From Alphaproteobacteria bacterium UBA6411 (GTDB lineage Bacteria > Pseudomonadota > Alphaproteobacteria > CAAGCB01 > CAG-977), in contig DJPN01000018.1 in assembly GCA_002438565.1 (NCBI GenBank), forward strand, positions 10,402 through 43,886: a stretch of DNA of 33,485 nucleotides. The letters run 5' to 3'. The translations under genes were made by a program, and so were the position numbers. Under the pieces are notes generated by a model. The model searched no databases, was not told the origin of the DNA, and saw only the letters and a program-made list of their open reading frames with translations. The first letter of the stretch is position 1. Every line of letters begins with the position of its first letter. This document shows, piece by piece, positions 22,759 through 30,600 of the stretch.

Positions 22759-25230
22759 ATGACGTCCCCTTTATCCCCCGAACAGCTTTATTCCGCCTGC
22801 GATTTGAACTTTCTGTCGTTCAAAACGACCGACGATTTGCAGGATTTGTCCGAACCGCTGGGACAGGAACAGGCGATAGAGGCGATTAAATTCTGCATCA
22901 ACGTCGATTCCTACGGCTACAATCTGTTCTGCATCGGGCCCGAAGGAACGGGCAAGTCGTCCCTGGTGCGTCAAATTTTGGGCAAAGCGTCCGAAGAACG
23001 CAAAACGCCAGACGACTGGTGCTATGTGTACAACTTTGAAACGCCGTACAAGCCCGCCGCTTTGCGCATGCCCGCGGGAAAAGCCCGCCCGTTCGCCAAA
23101 GACATCGACAAACTGATAGAAGACCTGCGCGTCGCTCTGCCCGCCGTGTTCGAGGGTGAAAAATACAAAGCCGCTCTGAAACACATCGAGGACAGCTTCC
23201 GCGACCAGAAAACGCAATACTTTGACGACATTCAAAAACACACGACGGGCAAAAACGTGTCCGTCCTGCGCATGCCCGTGGGGCTGGTCGTCGCGCCGAC
23301 CCGCGACGGCGAGGTTTTAAGCCCCGAAGCGTTTGAAAAACTGACCGAAGAGGAACAGCAGGAAGTCCTTGCCGAACTGAATTCCGCGCAAGAGGAACTG
23401 GAAAACGCCGTGCGCGACATTCCCAAGTGGGAAAAGGAACAGCGCGAACAAATCAAAAAACTGAACGAGGAATTCGCCGACATCGCCATCAAACATCTGA
23501 TTGACGATTTGAAGAAAAAATACCGCCGAAACAAAGACGTGACGGCTTTTCTGCGCGCGATTTACAAGGACATCATCGACAACATCGCCCTGTTCATCGC
23601 GACGACGGGCGACGACGCGAACGCCGCGGAGGCGGGGGACGACGAACAGCCGTCGGCGGAGGAAGACCAGCTGATGAGCCTGATTGCCAAGCAAAAATCC
23701 GAAACGCCGCTGCGCCGCTACAAAGTCAACGTTCTGGTCGACCACTCGGAAACCAAAGGCGCGCCGCTGGTGTTTTTGGAACACCCGATTTTGACGAACC
23801 TTATCGGCCGCGTGGACAGACAGCAGCAGTTCGGCGCTTTGGTTACCGATTTCAATATGATTAAAGCGGGCGCTTTGCACGACGCGAACGGCGGTTTTCT
23901 GGTCATCGAAGCCAAAGATTTGATGAATCAGCCCGCATCGTGGGAAAGCTTGAAGCGCGCTTTGCGGTCGAAAAAAATCACCATGGACCCGCCCGCGACG
24001 GACGGCGGCATGACGACCACCATTTTGGAACCCGAAGCGATTCCTTTGGATGTCAAAGTCGTTTTGCTGGGCGAACCCGACCTGTACTACACTTTGGCGG
24101 AAAACGATCCCGATTTCCCCGAACTGTTCAAAGTCGAGGCAAACTTTTTCCCCGTGATGGACAAAAACGAAGCCAACATCACGAAATACGCCCGATTGAT
24201 TGCCACGCAGGCGCGCCGCAACCACTTGCGCCCGCTGGAACAGGGCGCGGTCGCCCGATTGATTGAACACGGGTCCAGACTGGCGGAAGACAATCAAAAG
24301 CTGACCGCGCACATCGCGTCCATCAGCGACCTTATCCGCGAAGCCAACTATTGCGCCATGACGGACAAATCCGCCGTGATTACGCGCGGCCACGTCGACC
24401 GCGCGATTGTATCGAAAATTAAACGCGCCGACCGCATCCAAGAGCGCATGGCGGAACAAATCCGCCGCGGTTCGGTCATGATTGACACCGAAGGCGCGGT
24501 TGTCGGTCAAATCAACGGACTGGCCGTGTTTGAATACGGGCAAATCTCGTTCGGCAAGCCCAGCCGCATCACCTGCTTGACGCGTTTGGGTTCGGGCGGC
24601 GTGCTGGACATTGAGCGCGAAGTCGATTTGGGCGGCCCCCTGCACACCAAAGGCGTTCTGATTCTGTCGGGATTTTTGGCTGCGCGCTTTTCCAAAAACG
24701 CGCCGCTGTACCTGTCGGCCAGCCTTGTATTTGAACAATCGTACGGCGAAGTCGACGGGGATTCCGCGTCGTCGACCGAATTGTATGCCCTGCTGTCCAG
24801 TCTGGCAAACGCCCCGATACGGCAAAGTCTGGCGGTAACGGGTTCCGTCAACCAGTTCGGACAAATCCAAGCCATCGGCGGCGTCAACGAAAAAATCGAA
24901 GGATTCTTCGACGTGTGCAAAATGCGCGGCTTGACGGGCAAACACGGCGTTTTGATTCCGAAAACGAACGCCGACAACCTGATGCTGCGCCAAGACGTCG
25001 TCGAAGCCTGCAAAGCGGGGCTGTTCAACATCTATCCCGTTGAAACGGTTGACGAAGGCATCGAAATTCTGACGGGCGTCCCCGCGGGCGAACGCGATGA
25101 AAACGGCAATTATCCCGCCGATACGATTAACGGGCGCGTGCAGACTCAGCTGAACAAATACTTGGCGCACGCGCTGGAATACAAACGGCAGGCCAACATG
25201 GCTCCGCAAACCCGTCCGATTGTGGCTTGA
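22759..25230 (+). CDS. Lon-related ATP-dependent protease (LonB/YcbZ-like, peptidase S16)
   Basis: This is a cytoplasmic AAA+ protease for damaged or specific substrate proteins. The 823-residue protein has Walker A GPEGTGKS at residues 60-67, a long charged helical insertion about residues 140-330 (predicted coiled coil), a second ATPase part (AANFFPVMDK region follows VVLLGEPDLYY), and a C-terminal S16 protease domain. The catalytic dyad is Ser669 in GDSASS and Lys712 in GGVNEKIEG, separated by 43 residues as in E. coli Lon. It lacks the Lon N-terminal substrate domain and has an intramolecular insertion instead, as in YcbZ. AAAGG lies nine bases before the ATG. A strong terminator follows the stop. 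Confidence 0.93.
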   Translation: MTSPLSPEQLYSACDLNFLSFKTTDDLQDLSEPLGQEQAIEAIKFCINVDSYGYNLFCIGPEGTGKSSLVRQILGKASEERKTPDDWCYVYNFETPYKPAALRMPAGKARPFAKDIDKLIEDLRVALPAVFEGEKYKAALKHIEDSFRDQKTQYFDDIQKHTTGKNVSVLRMPVGLVVAPTRDGEVLSPEAFEKLTEEEQQEVLAELNSAQEELENAVRDIPKWEKEQREQIKKLNEEFADIAIKHLIDDLKKKYRRNKDVTAFLRAIYKDIIDNIALFIATTGDDANAAEAGDDEQPSAEEDQLMSLIAKQKSETPLRRYKVNVLVDHSETKGAPLVFLEHPILTNLIGRVDRQQQFGALVTDFNMIKAGALHDANGGFLVIEAKDLMNQPASWESLKRALRSKKITMDPPATDGGMTTTILEPEAIPLDVKVVLLGEPDLYYTLAENDPDFPELFKVEANFFPVMDKNEANITKYARLIATQARRNHLRPLEQGAVARLIEHGSRLAEDNQKLTAHIASISDLIREANYCAMTDKSAVITRGHVDRAIVSKIKRADRIQERMAEQIRRGSVMIDTEGAVVGQINGLAVFEYGQISFGKPSRITCLTRLGSGGVLDIEREVDLGGPLHTKGVLILSGFLAARFSKNAPLYLSASLVFEQSYGEVDGDSASSTELYALLSSLANAPIRQSLAVTGSVNQFGQIQAIGGVNEKIEGFFDVCKMRGLTGKHGVLIPKTNADNLMLRQDVVEACKAGLFNIYPVETVDEGIEILTGVPAGERDENGNYPADTINGRVQTQLNKYLAHALEYKRQANMAPQTRPIVA

Positions 25231-25243
25231 AGCGTCCTTTTCT

Positions 25244-25279
25244 AAAAAAAAGCCCTCTGCGCGCAGGGGGCTTTTTTTT
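25244..25279 (+). terminator. Terminator after the Lon-like gene
   Basis: AGCCCTCTGC and GCAGGGGGCT form a ten-pair stem preceded by A-rich and followed by T-rich runs, 14 bases past the stop codon. It can act on both strands. Confidence 0.92.
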
Positions 25280-25383
25280 CGTCCATTCGCGCTTGAATTT
25301 CCAGAAAATCAAACAAATTTCTCTGGACAAAAAACAAAAAACGGCTTACGCTCGTTTCAAACAATCAAACAGGACGGTTTTTC

Positions 25384-26067
25384 ATGGAATACATTCATAC
25401 CAAACGCAGACGCCCGTCGAATTTTTCACCAAACGACGCCGCAAAACGCAATCAAGAGTTTGTTTTCAAGTGGGTTCCGGTTAAAGGCGAACGCATCTCG
25501 GTCGAAGCCAACCGCGCCGTTTACGAAGAATACAAACAGGTTCGCGGCCAGTTGCTGAAAGACACCGTTTACAACCCCGACGGCACGGAAAACAAGGAAG
25601 GCATTTCCCGTTTGCGCCAAGCCGGACTGACCGACAAAGAAATCTATGAACGCGTCGCCAAAGGGCAGACGCCGAACGGATACAACTACCACCACTTGTT
25701 TCCGCGCGCTTTGACGGGGTCGTTCAAAAACGGTCCCGTTCAATTCGGCGACGAAAAAGTGTCCTCCATTCATGACTGGCGGTGCATGCTGCCCCTGCCC
25801 AACGCCACGCGCTGCGATATTCACGGCAATGTTCACAAGGCGATGGAGGAACGCAACGGCGCGTTGCCCGCTCCGGGGAAAAAGACGACCTACGACATCG
25901 CCATGCCCCTGTCCGCCAAAGAATACGAGCTGTACAAACAAAACCCCGCGGCGGTCAAAGCCGAATTGCTGATTGTCACGGCGGATTCTTATAAAACAGT
26001 CGACCAGCGTTCCAATACGAACACGCTGGCCATAACGGTTGCCAAAATGAAAGCGGCAACCCGCTGA
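25384..26067 (+). CDS. HNH-like nuclease domain protein, orphan
   Basis: I do not recognise a named family. The 227-residue protein has an HNH/beta-beta-alpha-metal-like signature: NYHHLFPRALTGS (His103-His104), then MLPLPNATRCDIHGNVHKAM with Asn140, His147 and His151. Similar HH-x-P...N...H patterns occur in polymorphic-toxin nucleases and in phage HNH enzymes. The N-terminus is basic with no signal peptide. Nothing like an immunity gene, phage gene or secretion gene is adjacent. The start ATG has AGGA nine bases upstream. It is a single gene between terminators, so it may be a housekeeping nuclease, a stray effector or a cassette remnant. Confidence 0.6.
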   Translation: MEYIHTKRRRPSNFSPNDAAKRNQEFVFKWVPVKGERISVEANRAVYEEYKQVRGQLLKDTVYNPDGTENKEGISRLRQAGLTDKEIYERVAKGQTPNGYNYHHLFPRALTGSFKNGPVQFGDEKVSSIHDWRCMLPLPNATRCDIHGNVHKAMEERNGALPAPGKKTTYDIAMPLSAKEYELYKQNPAAVKAELLIVTADSYKTVDQRSNTNTLAITVAKMKAATR

Positions 26068-26075
26068 CAAGAACA

Positions 26076-26106
26076 AACGGACGAATCGCTTCGGTTCGTC
26101 CGCTTT
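26076..26106 (+). terminator. Terminator-like hairpin after the HNH gene
   Basis: CGGACGAA and TTCGTCCG form a perfect eight-pair stem with a nine-base loop, 11 bases past the stop. The following tract (CTTTGCAATTCTTTG) is only moderately T-rich. Confidence 0.65.
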
Positions 26107-26178
26107 GCAATTCTTTGCTTTTTTTTCGCTGAAAAACAAGGCATAGTAATATAAACATCAATTTCCAAGGAAAACGTC

Positions 26179-26820
26179 ATGACCGTTAAAATCGCTCCAA
26201 GCATCCTTTCCGCCGATTTTTCCAAACTGGGGGCGGAAATCGCCGCTGTTGACAAAGCGGGCGCCGATTACATCCACATCGACGTCATGGACGGCCACTT
26301 TGTTCCCAACATCACGTTCGGCGCGCCGGTTGTCAAAGCCGTCCGCCCCGCAACAAAAAAGGTTTTCGACGTTCATTTGATGATTGAACCCGTTTCCTTG
26401 TTCATTCCCGACTTTGTCAAAGCGGGCGCGGATTTGATTACCGTTCACGCCGAAGCCGACAAGCACCTTGACCGTCTGCTTCAGCTGATTAAGTCTTTCG
26501 GCGTCAAAGCGGGCGTCGCGCTGAACCCGTCCACGCCCGAAAGCGTGATTGAATACGTTTTGGATAAAATCGATTTGGTTTTGATTATGACGGTCAATCC
26601 GGGATTCGGCGGTCAAAGCTTTATTCCCGCGCAGCTGGAAAAAATGCGCCGCGTCAAACAAATGATTGGCGACCGCCCGATAGAGTTGGAAGTCGACGGC
26701 GGCGTCAATCCCGAAACCGCAAAACTGTGCGCCGACGCGGGGGCAACCGTTCTGGTCGCCGGCAGCGCGGTGTTCAACAACGGGGATTATGCCGAAAACA
26801 TCCGCCGTTTGAAAGGTTGA
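26179..26820 (+). CDS. rpe: Ribulose-phosphate 3-epimerase
   Basis: This cytoplasmic enzyme interconverts ribulose 5-phosphate and xylulose 5-phosphate in the pentose phosphate pathway. The 213-residue TIM barrel shows IAPSILSADF, the metal-binding HIDVMDGHFVPN, DVHLMIEP, MTVNPGFGGQSF and the phosphate-binding ELEVDGGVNPET and VLVAGSAVF. Length and motifs match the family fully. AAGG lies ten bases before the ATG. It is followed after four bases by phoB, so the two are likely co-transcribed. Confidence 0.97.
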   Translation: MTVKIAPSILSADFSKLGAEIAAVDKAGADYIHIDVMDGHFVPNITFGAPVVKAVRPATKKVFDVHLMIEPVSLFIPDFVKAGADLITVHAEADKHLDRLLQLIKSFGVKAGVALNPSTPESVIEYVLDKIDLVLIMTVNPGFGGQSFIPAQLEKMRRVKQMIGDRPIELEVDGGVNPETAKLCADAGATVLVAGSAVFNNGDYAENIRRLKG

Positions 26821-26824
26821 CTCC

Positions 26825-27529
26825 ATGCAAAAAATCATGATTGTCGAAGATGAAGACGACATCGTAACCCTGCTTCAATACAATTTGGAACGCGAAGGAT
26901 TCGAGGTTGCCGCCGAAACAAACGGCGGGCGGGCGGTTGACGCCATTGCCGTTCAGCAGCCCGATTTGATTTTACTGGATTGGATGCTGCCCGAAAAAAG
27001 CGGAATCGACATCTGCCGCGAAATTCGCGAAAGCAACGATTTGCGCAACATCCCCATTATCATGCTGACCGCCCGCGGCGAAGAAGCCGACAAAATCGAA
27101 GGACTGAGCATCGGCGCGGACGATTACATGACAAAACCGTTTTCCGTCCCCGAACTGGTTGCGCGAATCCGCGCTTTGCTGCGCCGCGTCCGGCCGACGG
27201 CAACCAAAGGCGTTTTGGAATTTGAAGACGTCAAAATGGATTTGGCGACCTGCCGTGTCACGCGCGGAAACCGCTTTGTTCATTTGGGACCGACGGAATT
27301 CCGCCTGCTCCAGTTTTTAATGGAAAAACCGCGCCACGTCTTTCCGCGCGAAGTCCTGCTCAAAGAAGTCTGGGGCGCGGACATTCATGTCGAGCTGCGT
27401 ACCGTCGACGTGCATATCCGCCGTTTGCGCAAAGCGATGAACGACGGCGGCGAAAAGGATTTAATCCGCACCATCCGCGCAGCGGGATATTCTATCGATT
27501 CCAACGTCCCGCCCGAAGAAGCGGAATAA
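26825..27529 (+). CDS. phoB: PhoB-type response regulator
   Basis: This DNA-binding two-component regulator belongs to the OmpR/PhoB family. The 234-residue protein has a receiver domain with acidic pocket VEDEDD, phosphoacceptor Asp52 in LLDWMLP, Thr82 in MLTARG and Lys104 in TKPFS. A winged-helix domain follows, with LGPTEFRLLQFLMEKPRHVF and RTVDVHIRRLRKAMN, very close to PhoB. No phoR, phoU or pst gene is in the window, so the partner kinase is encoded elsewhere. Phosphate response is assigned by similarity. Coupling to rpe is unusual and it is followed after 24 bases by a lipoprotein gene. Confidence 0.9.
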   Translation: MQKIMIVEDEDDIVTLLQYNLEREGFEVAAETNGGRAVDAIAVQQPDLILLDWMLPEKSGIDICREIRESNDLRNIPIIMLTARGEEADKIEGLSIGADDYMTKPFSVPELVARIRALLRRVRPTATKGVLEFEDVKMDLATCRVTRGNRFVHLGPTEFRLLQFLMEKPRHVFPREVLLKEVWGADIHVELRTVDVHIRRLRKAMNDGGEKDLIRTIRAAGYSIDSNVPPEEAE

Positions 27530-27553
27530 CTCTTTTGATGAAAGGATTCACTC

Positions 27554-28213
27554 ATGCTGTCCGATTTTTTCAAAAAAGACGTCACAGCCTATCCGTCGGG
27601 CGATAAATCGCTGGGCGACAAATCCCGCTGCGGCGCGTACGACCGCGCTTTGGCCAAAGCGGGAATGTTTGTATGCTCGGTTGCCATGGCGGCATCCTTA
27701 ACAGGCTGCGGACCGTCACAGGCCAAAATCGACGCGATGAAGGACAAAGCCCCCGAAAAACAGAAAAAAGAACTGATTGCAAAATGCGACAGCGCTTTGC
27801 TGGCCAATATTGAAGAATGTTATCAGCTGGGCGGCGGAGCAAAGCCCGAAAGCCATACTTACGCCGTCGGCGTGGCCATTCCGCTGACGTCCGAAAACGG
27901 CGACGCGCTGTCCAACGCCGTGCTGAACGGCTATAAAGCCGCCCGCGCCGAAGTTCTGGACACGCTTCCCGAACGCGGGCAGCGCACGGGAATTCACTAC
28001 GTCGTTTTGGACTATATGAACGCTTGCTCGGCACAAGCCGTCCGCACTCAAACCGATTACGAACCGTGCTGGACAACCGAGGGCATCAAAATGAAACTGA
28101 CGGAAAAGAAATTCGGCCGTCCCGAGTTTTATCAATCCGTCGCGCAACGGGTCGCAGACAGACAAGCGCAGCAAGCCGCCGTTAAAGCAAAAGCTTTGCA
28201 AAACGGCCGATAA
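27554..28213 (+). CDS. Lipoprotein of unknown function downstream of phoB
   Basis: The 219-residue protein has an unusually long N-terminal region: about 37 hydrophilic residues precede a hydrophobic stretch MFVCSVAMAASLTGCGPSQ with a lipobox-like LTGC at residues 49-52. The start ATG has AAAGGA eight bases upstream, while an internal ATG at codon 38 would leave almost no positive charge, so the long form is preferred. After the lipobox comes a charged helix, then a mixed domain with YAVGVAIPLTSENGDAL and Cys residues that could form disulfides, and an Ala/Gln-rich C-terminal helix. No family recognised. It may be coupled to phoB. Confidence 0.65.
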   Translation: MLSDFFKKDVTAYPSGDKSLGDKSRCGAYDRALAKAGMFVCSVAMAASLTGCGPSQAKIDAMKDKAPEKQKKELIAKCDSALLANIEECYQLGGGAKPESHTYAVGVAIPLTSENGDALSNAVLNGYKAARAEVLDTLPERGQRTGIHYVVLDYMNACSAQAVRTQTDYEPCWTTEGIKMKLTEKKFGRPEFYQSVAQRVADRQAQQAAVKAKALQNGR

Positions 28214-28279
28214 GAAAACAGCTTCTGCATAGTGCGGAACAATCAAGTTTATTAACTTTTTATAAAGTTCTTGCTTTAA

Positions 28280-28307
28280 TTGACATATCTTATATACTGA
28301 TTGGTAT
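28280..28307 (+). promoter_or_regulatory. Likely promoter of lipoprotein cassette B
   Basis: TTGACA is followed after 16 bases by TGGTAT. A start near 28315 would give a leader of about 260 bases before the first gene. The -10 match is only partial. Confidence 0.55.
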
Positions 28308-28314
28308 GTCTGTT

Positions 28315-28573
28315 AGGGCATAGGGCCGTCGAAAGCCTTTTAAGAAAAGCGGCATTGATATGATGTCGTCAGATATACCCCTTTTGCAGGGGGGCATCTT
28401 CATATTCCCCGACCTAAATCTATCATTGGTCGGGGAGATTTTGACGTATGTTCAAAACCGTTCTGCAGACGGTTTAAAGGTCAAAATGATCATTGCTTTT
28501 CTTATGATTTTCGAACTCCCCGACCGCCTTTTCAGGCGGTTAAATTTTGTTCGAAAAAACTAAGGAAAGAAAC
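28315..28573 (+). promoter_or_regulatory. Leader with competing GC-rich hairpins
   Basis: This 5' leader can form several stems: CCCC/GGGG near 28378-28393, CCCCGACC (28407-28414) with GGTCGGGG (28428-28435), AAACCGT/ACGGTTT (28455-28475), and ACCGCC/GGCGGT (28523-28540). A second CTCCCCGACC at 28516-28525 is perfectly complementary over ten bases to GGTCGGGGAG at 28428-28437. The middle strand can therefore pair up- or downstream, and downstream pairing would break the last hairpin. This is the logic of an attenuator or riboswitch, but no known class fits. Confidence 0.6.
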
Positions 28574-29890
28574 ATGACTAAACTTTTACAAAAAAAAGCC
28601 GTTATTACGCTGTTGCCTTGCGTTTTAGCGGCTTGCGGAACGGTTGGGGACGGTCCTGCCAAGTTGGTTGCCAGTGTTAAACAAGGGGATTATCCGACTG
28701 CCTTATCCATTGCATCTGCTGAAGATTTTTATGAATCCAATGCCAACAGACTGTTGAAAGCTTTGGATCTCGGCGTGGCCAAGTATTTGAATAATGATTA
28801 CAAGGGCGCTTTGGCGAATTTTGAACAGGCTAAACAAATCAGTCTGGAATTGCGGACGAAAAGCATCAGCAAAACCGCAGTGGCTCAAGTCGTTGGGGAC
28901 GGTGTAAAACCGTACGCCGGTGAAAAATACGAAACATCCATGATTCGTTTCTTTATTGCTTTAACGAATTACAAATTGTATTTGCAAGAACCGGAAAACA
29001 GCAAATACGCCGATGGTGTTTTCGCCAATGCCAAGGATTGGAACGCGTTTGTCAACAATGCGGAAGAAGTCTATCTGGATATGATGCAAAAATCTTGGAC
29101 GGCTTCTGTCGACAAAGAAAAAACAGCCAAGCTTTTGTCCAATATGAAAAAAATATTCAAAGACGCCTATTCTCAGCTGCCGTCTTTGAAAAAAGATGGA
29201 ATTCACGCGAAAGAATTCAACAAATATGTTGACAACGCGTCAGAAATCGAAAAATCGAATACGCTGATTTTGGTCAAACAAGGCTTGATTCAACCCAAAA
29301 AAGCGGTTGATGTCGCTTTGCCTCTGCCTGCCGCTGTAACAGGAACGGATTTGTATAAAATGGTTGTCGGCGACGCCGGCATTATGTTCCAATACACAAC
29401 GATGGACAAGCCCGAATTGGCAAAATACATGACCGTCCAAATTAAAAACGAAGCCGGAAAAACCGTTTTTAACAAGCCGATGGTTCTGATTTCCCCGCTG
29501 TCCGAACTGGCGTTCAAACAGTTCAAAGACAGTGAAAAATCCCGTATTGCCACAAAATCAGCCCGATTGGTTGTTAAATACACCGCGGCAATCGCAACGG
29601 CAAAAGCCGCATATGATAAAGTTGCAGGAACCGGAGCCCCCGCTTTTGCGGCGAAATCGGCCGCTGTCGCCGCATTTAAAGGCGCAAGCAAACTGATTGC
29701 CATGAGCGAATACGCAGATGTGCGTCAATGGGAACTGTTGCCGGCTAACATTTATCAGCAAAATGCCGATTTGAAAGCAGGCAAATACAGTGTCGAATTG
29801 AAAAACGGCGATAAAACCGTTTACACCGGCAATTTTGAAGTTCACGCCGATTTGCCGTCACTGATCGATATCTCGATTCCCAATCTGTAA
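28574..29890 (+). CDS. COG3014-family lipoprotein (cassette B)
   Basis: This is the paralogue of the gene at 6211. The 438-residue precursor has a signal sequence and lipobox VLAAC (Cys22). It keeps the repeat-like helical half (SVKQGDYPTALSIASAEDFY; YLNNDYKGALANFEQA), the signature VVGDGVKPYAGEKYE and the C-terminal EYADVRQWELLPANIYQQ. I chose the ATG at 28574 with AAGGAAAG eight bases upstream rather than the frame's earlier codon at 28547. It heads cassette B behind the structured leader. The gene is more AT-rich than its paralogue. Confidence 0.82.
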   Translation: MTKLLQKKAVITLLPCVLAACGTVGDGPAKLVASVKQGDYPTALSIASAEDFYESNANRLLKALDLGVAKYLNNDYKGALANFEQAKQISLELRTKSISKTAVAQVVGDGVKPYAGEKYETSMIRFFIALTNYKLYLQEPENSKYADGVFANAKDWNAFVNNAEEVYLDMMQKSWTASVDKEKTAKLLSNMKKIFKDAYSQLPSLKKDGIHAKEFNKYVDNASEIEKSNTLILVKQGLIQPKKAVDVALPLPAAVTGTDLYKMVVGDAGIMFQYTTMDKPELAKYMTVQIKNEAGKTVFNKPMVLISPLSELAFKQFKDSEKSRIATKSARLVVKYTAAIATAKAAYDKVAGTGAPAFAAKSAAVAAFKGASKLIAMSEYADVRQWELLPANIYQQNADLKAGKYSVELKNGDKTVYTGNFEVHADLPSLIDISIPNL

Positions 29891-29949
29891 AAAATGCGGC
29901 GGACGGCTCAACACCGCCCGCCCTTTCCCTTTTTAACAGGAGAAACAGC

Positions 29950-30600
29950 ATGAAAAAAATTATATCCGCAACGATTCTCACTTTGACTTTATCCGCCTGC
30001 GCGGGATTCAAACCCGACTACATCGTCCGTGACGCTTCCGAAAACAGCCGGCCGTCCTGGACGGTTCAAAAGAATGCGTACAAAAGCGATGATTCTGCGA
30101 ACAAAAAGAAATTCCGCTATTACGTCAACGACGCGGAAAATCCCGATCAGCGTTTGTGTTTGAAGTCGGCAGAAGCCCGCGCAACGCAAAAAGTCGCATC
30201 GGAAATCGCTCAAGAAATCGCCAGCCAGTTTAGCGAAAAAGCAAATTCGCACGACGATGAAGCAACCCGCAAAGTCAAAGAAGACTTGGAACAAAACATC
30301 AAAGTCAGCCTGCACGGCGTCGCGGTTCAAGGAAAATATTGGGAAAAACGTCAATATTCGCGCGAACTTGGGGCGGAAAAAGACAAAATCGCTTACAAGT
30401 GCGATGTCGCCGTCCGCATTTCCAACGAAGCGTTGGCGGAAGCTTTGGAAGCTTATAAAACAAAAACGCTGAATTCTTTGAAAGAATCCGACAAAAAACC
30501 GATGAAAGAAGCCATCGATTCCACAATCGGTTTGATTAAAGCGGGATCGCCTTTGGCGGGCGCGGTCGCCGATGCCGTAGTAAACGGAGCTGCGGAATGA
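29950..30600 (+). CDS. LPP20-like lipoprotein, CAGFKPDY type (cassette B)
   Basis: This is the paralogue of the gene at 5564. The 216-residue precursor has lipobox LSAC followed by AGFKPDY, then QRLCLKSAEARATQKVASEI, YWEKRQY, GAEKDKIAYKCDVAV and a C-terminal extension of about 15 small residues (LAGAVADAVVNGAAE) missing from copy A. AGGAG lies eight bases before the ATG. An intercistronic inverted repeat (GGCGG/CCGCC) precedes it. It overlaps the next gene at ATGA. Function is unknown. Confidence 0.8.
   Translation: MKKIISATILTLTLSACAGFKPDYIVRDASENSRPSWTVQKNAYKSDDSANKKKFRYYVNDAENPDQRLCLKSAEARATQKVASEIAQEIASQFSEKANSHDDEATRKVKEDLEQNIKVSLHGVAVQGKYWEKRQYSRELGAEKDKIAYKCDVAVRISNEALAEALEAYKTKTLNSLKESDKKPMKEAIDSTIGLIKAGSPLAGAVADAVVNGAAE

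Noticed and set aside
23317..25209. A 630-codon open frame on the minus strand opposite the Lon-like protease
   Set aside because: It is a shadow frame: Phe-, Val- and Arg-rich translation with no motifs, while the plus strand has a complete Lon catalytic dyad.
28315..28400. A cyclic-di-GMP or cobalamin riboswitch in the cassette B leader
   Set aside because: I looked for the conserved core sequences of these classes and none is present in the right order.
28360..28563. A 67-codon open frame inside the cassette B leader, possibly a leader peptide
   Set aside because: It lacks a ribosome site and its sequence is dictated by the inverted repeats. A regulatory leader is the better explanation.
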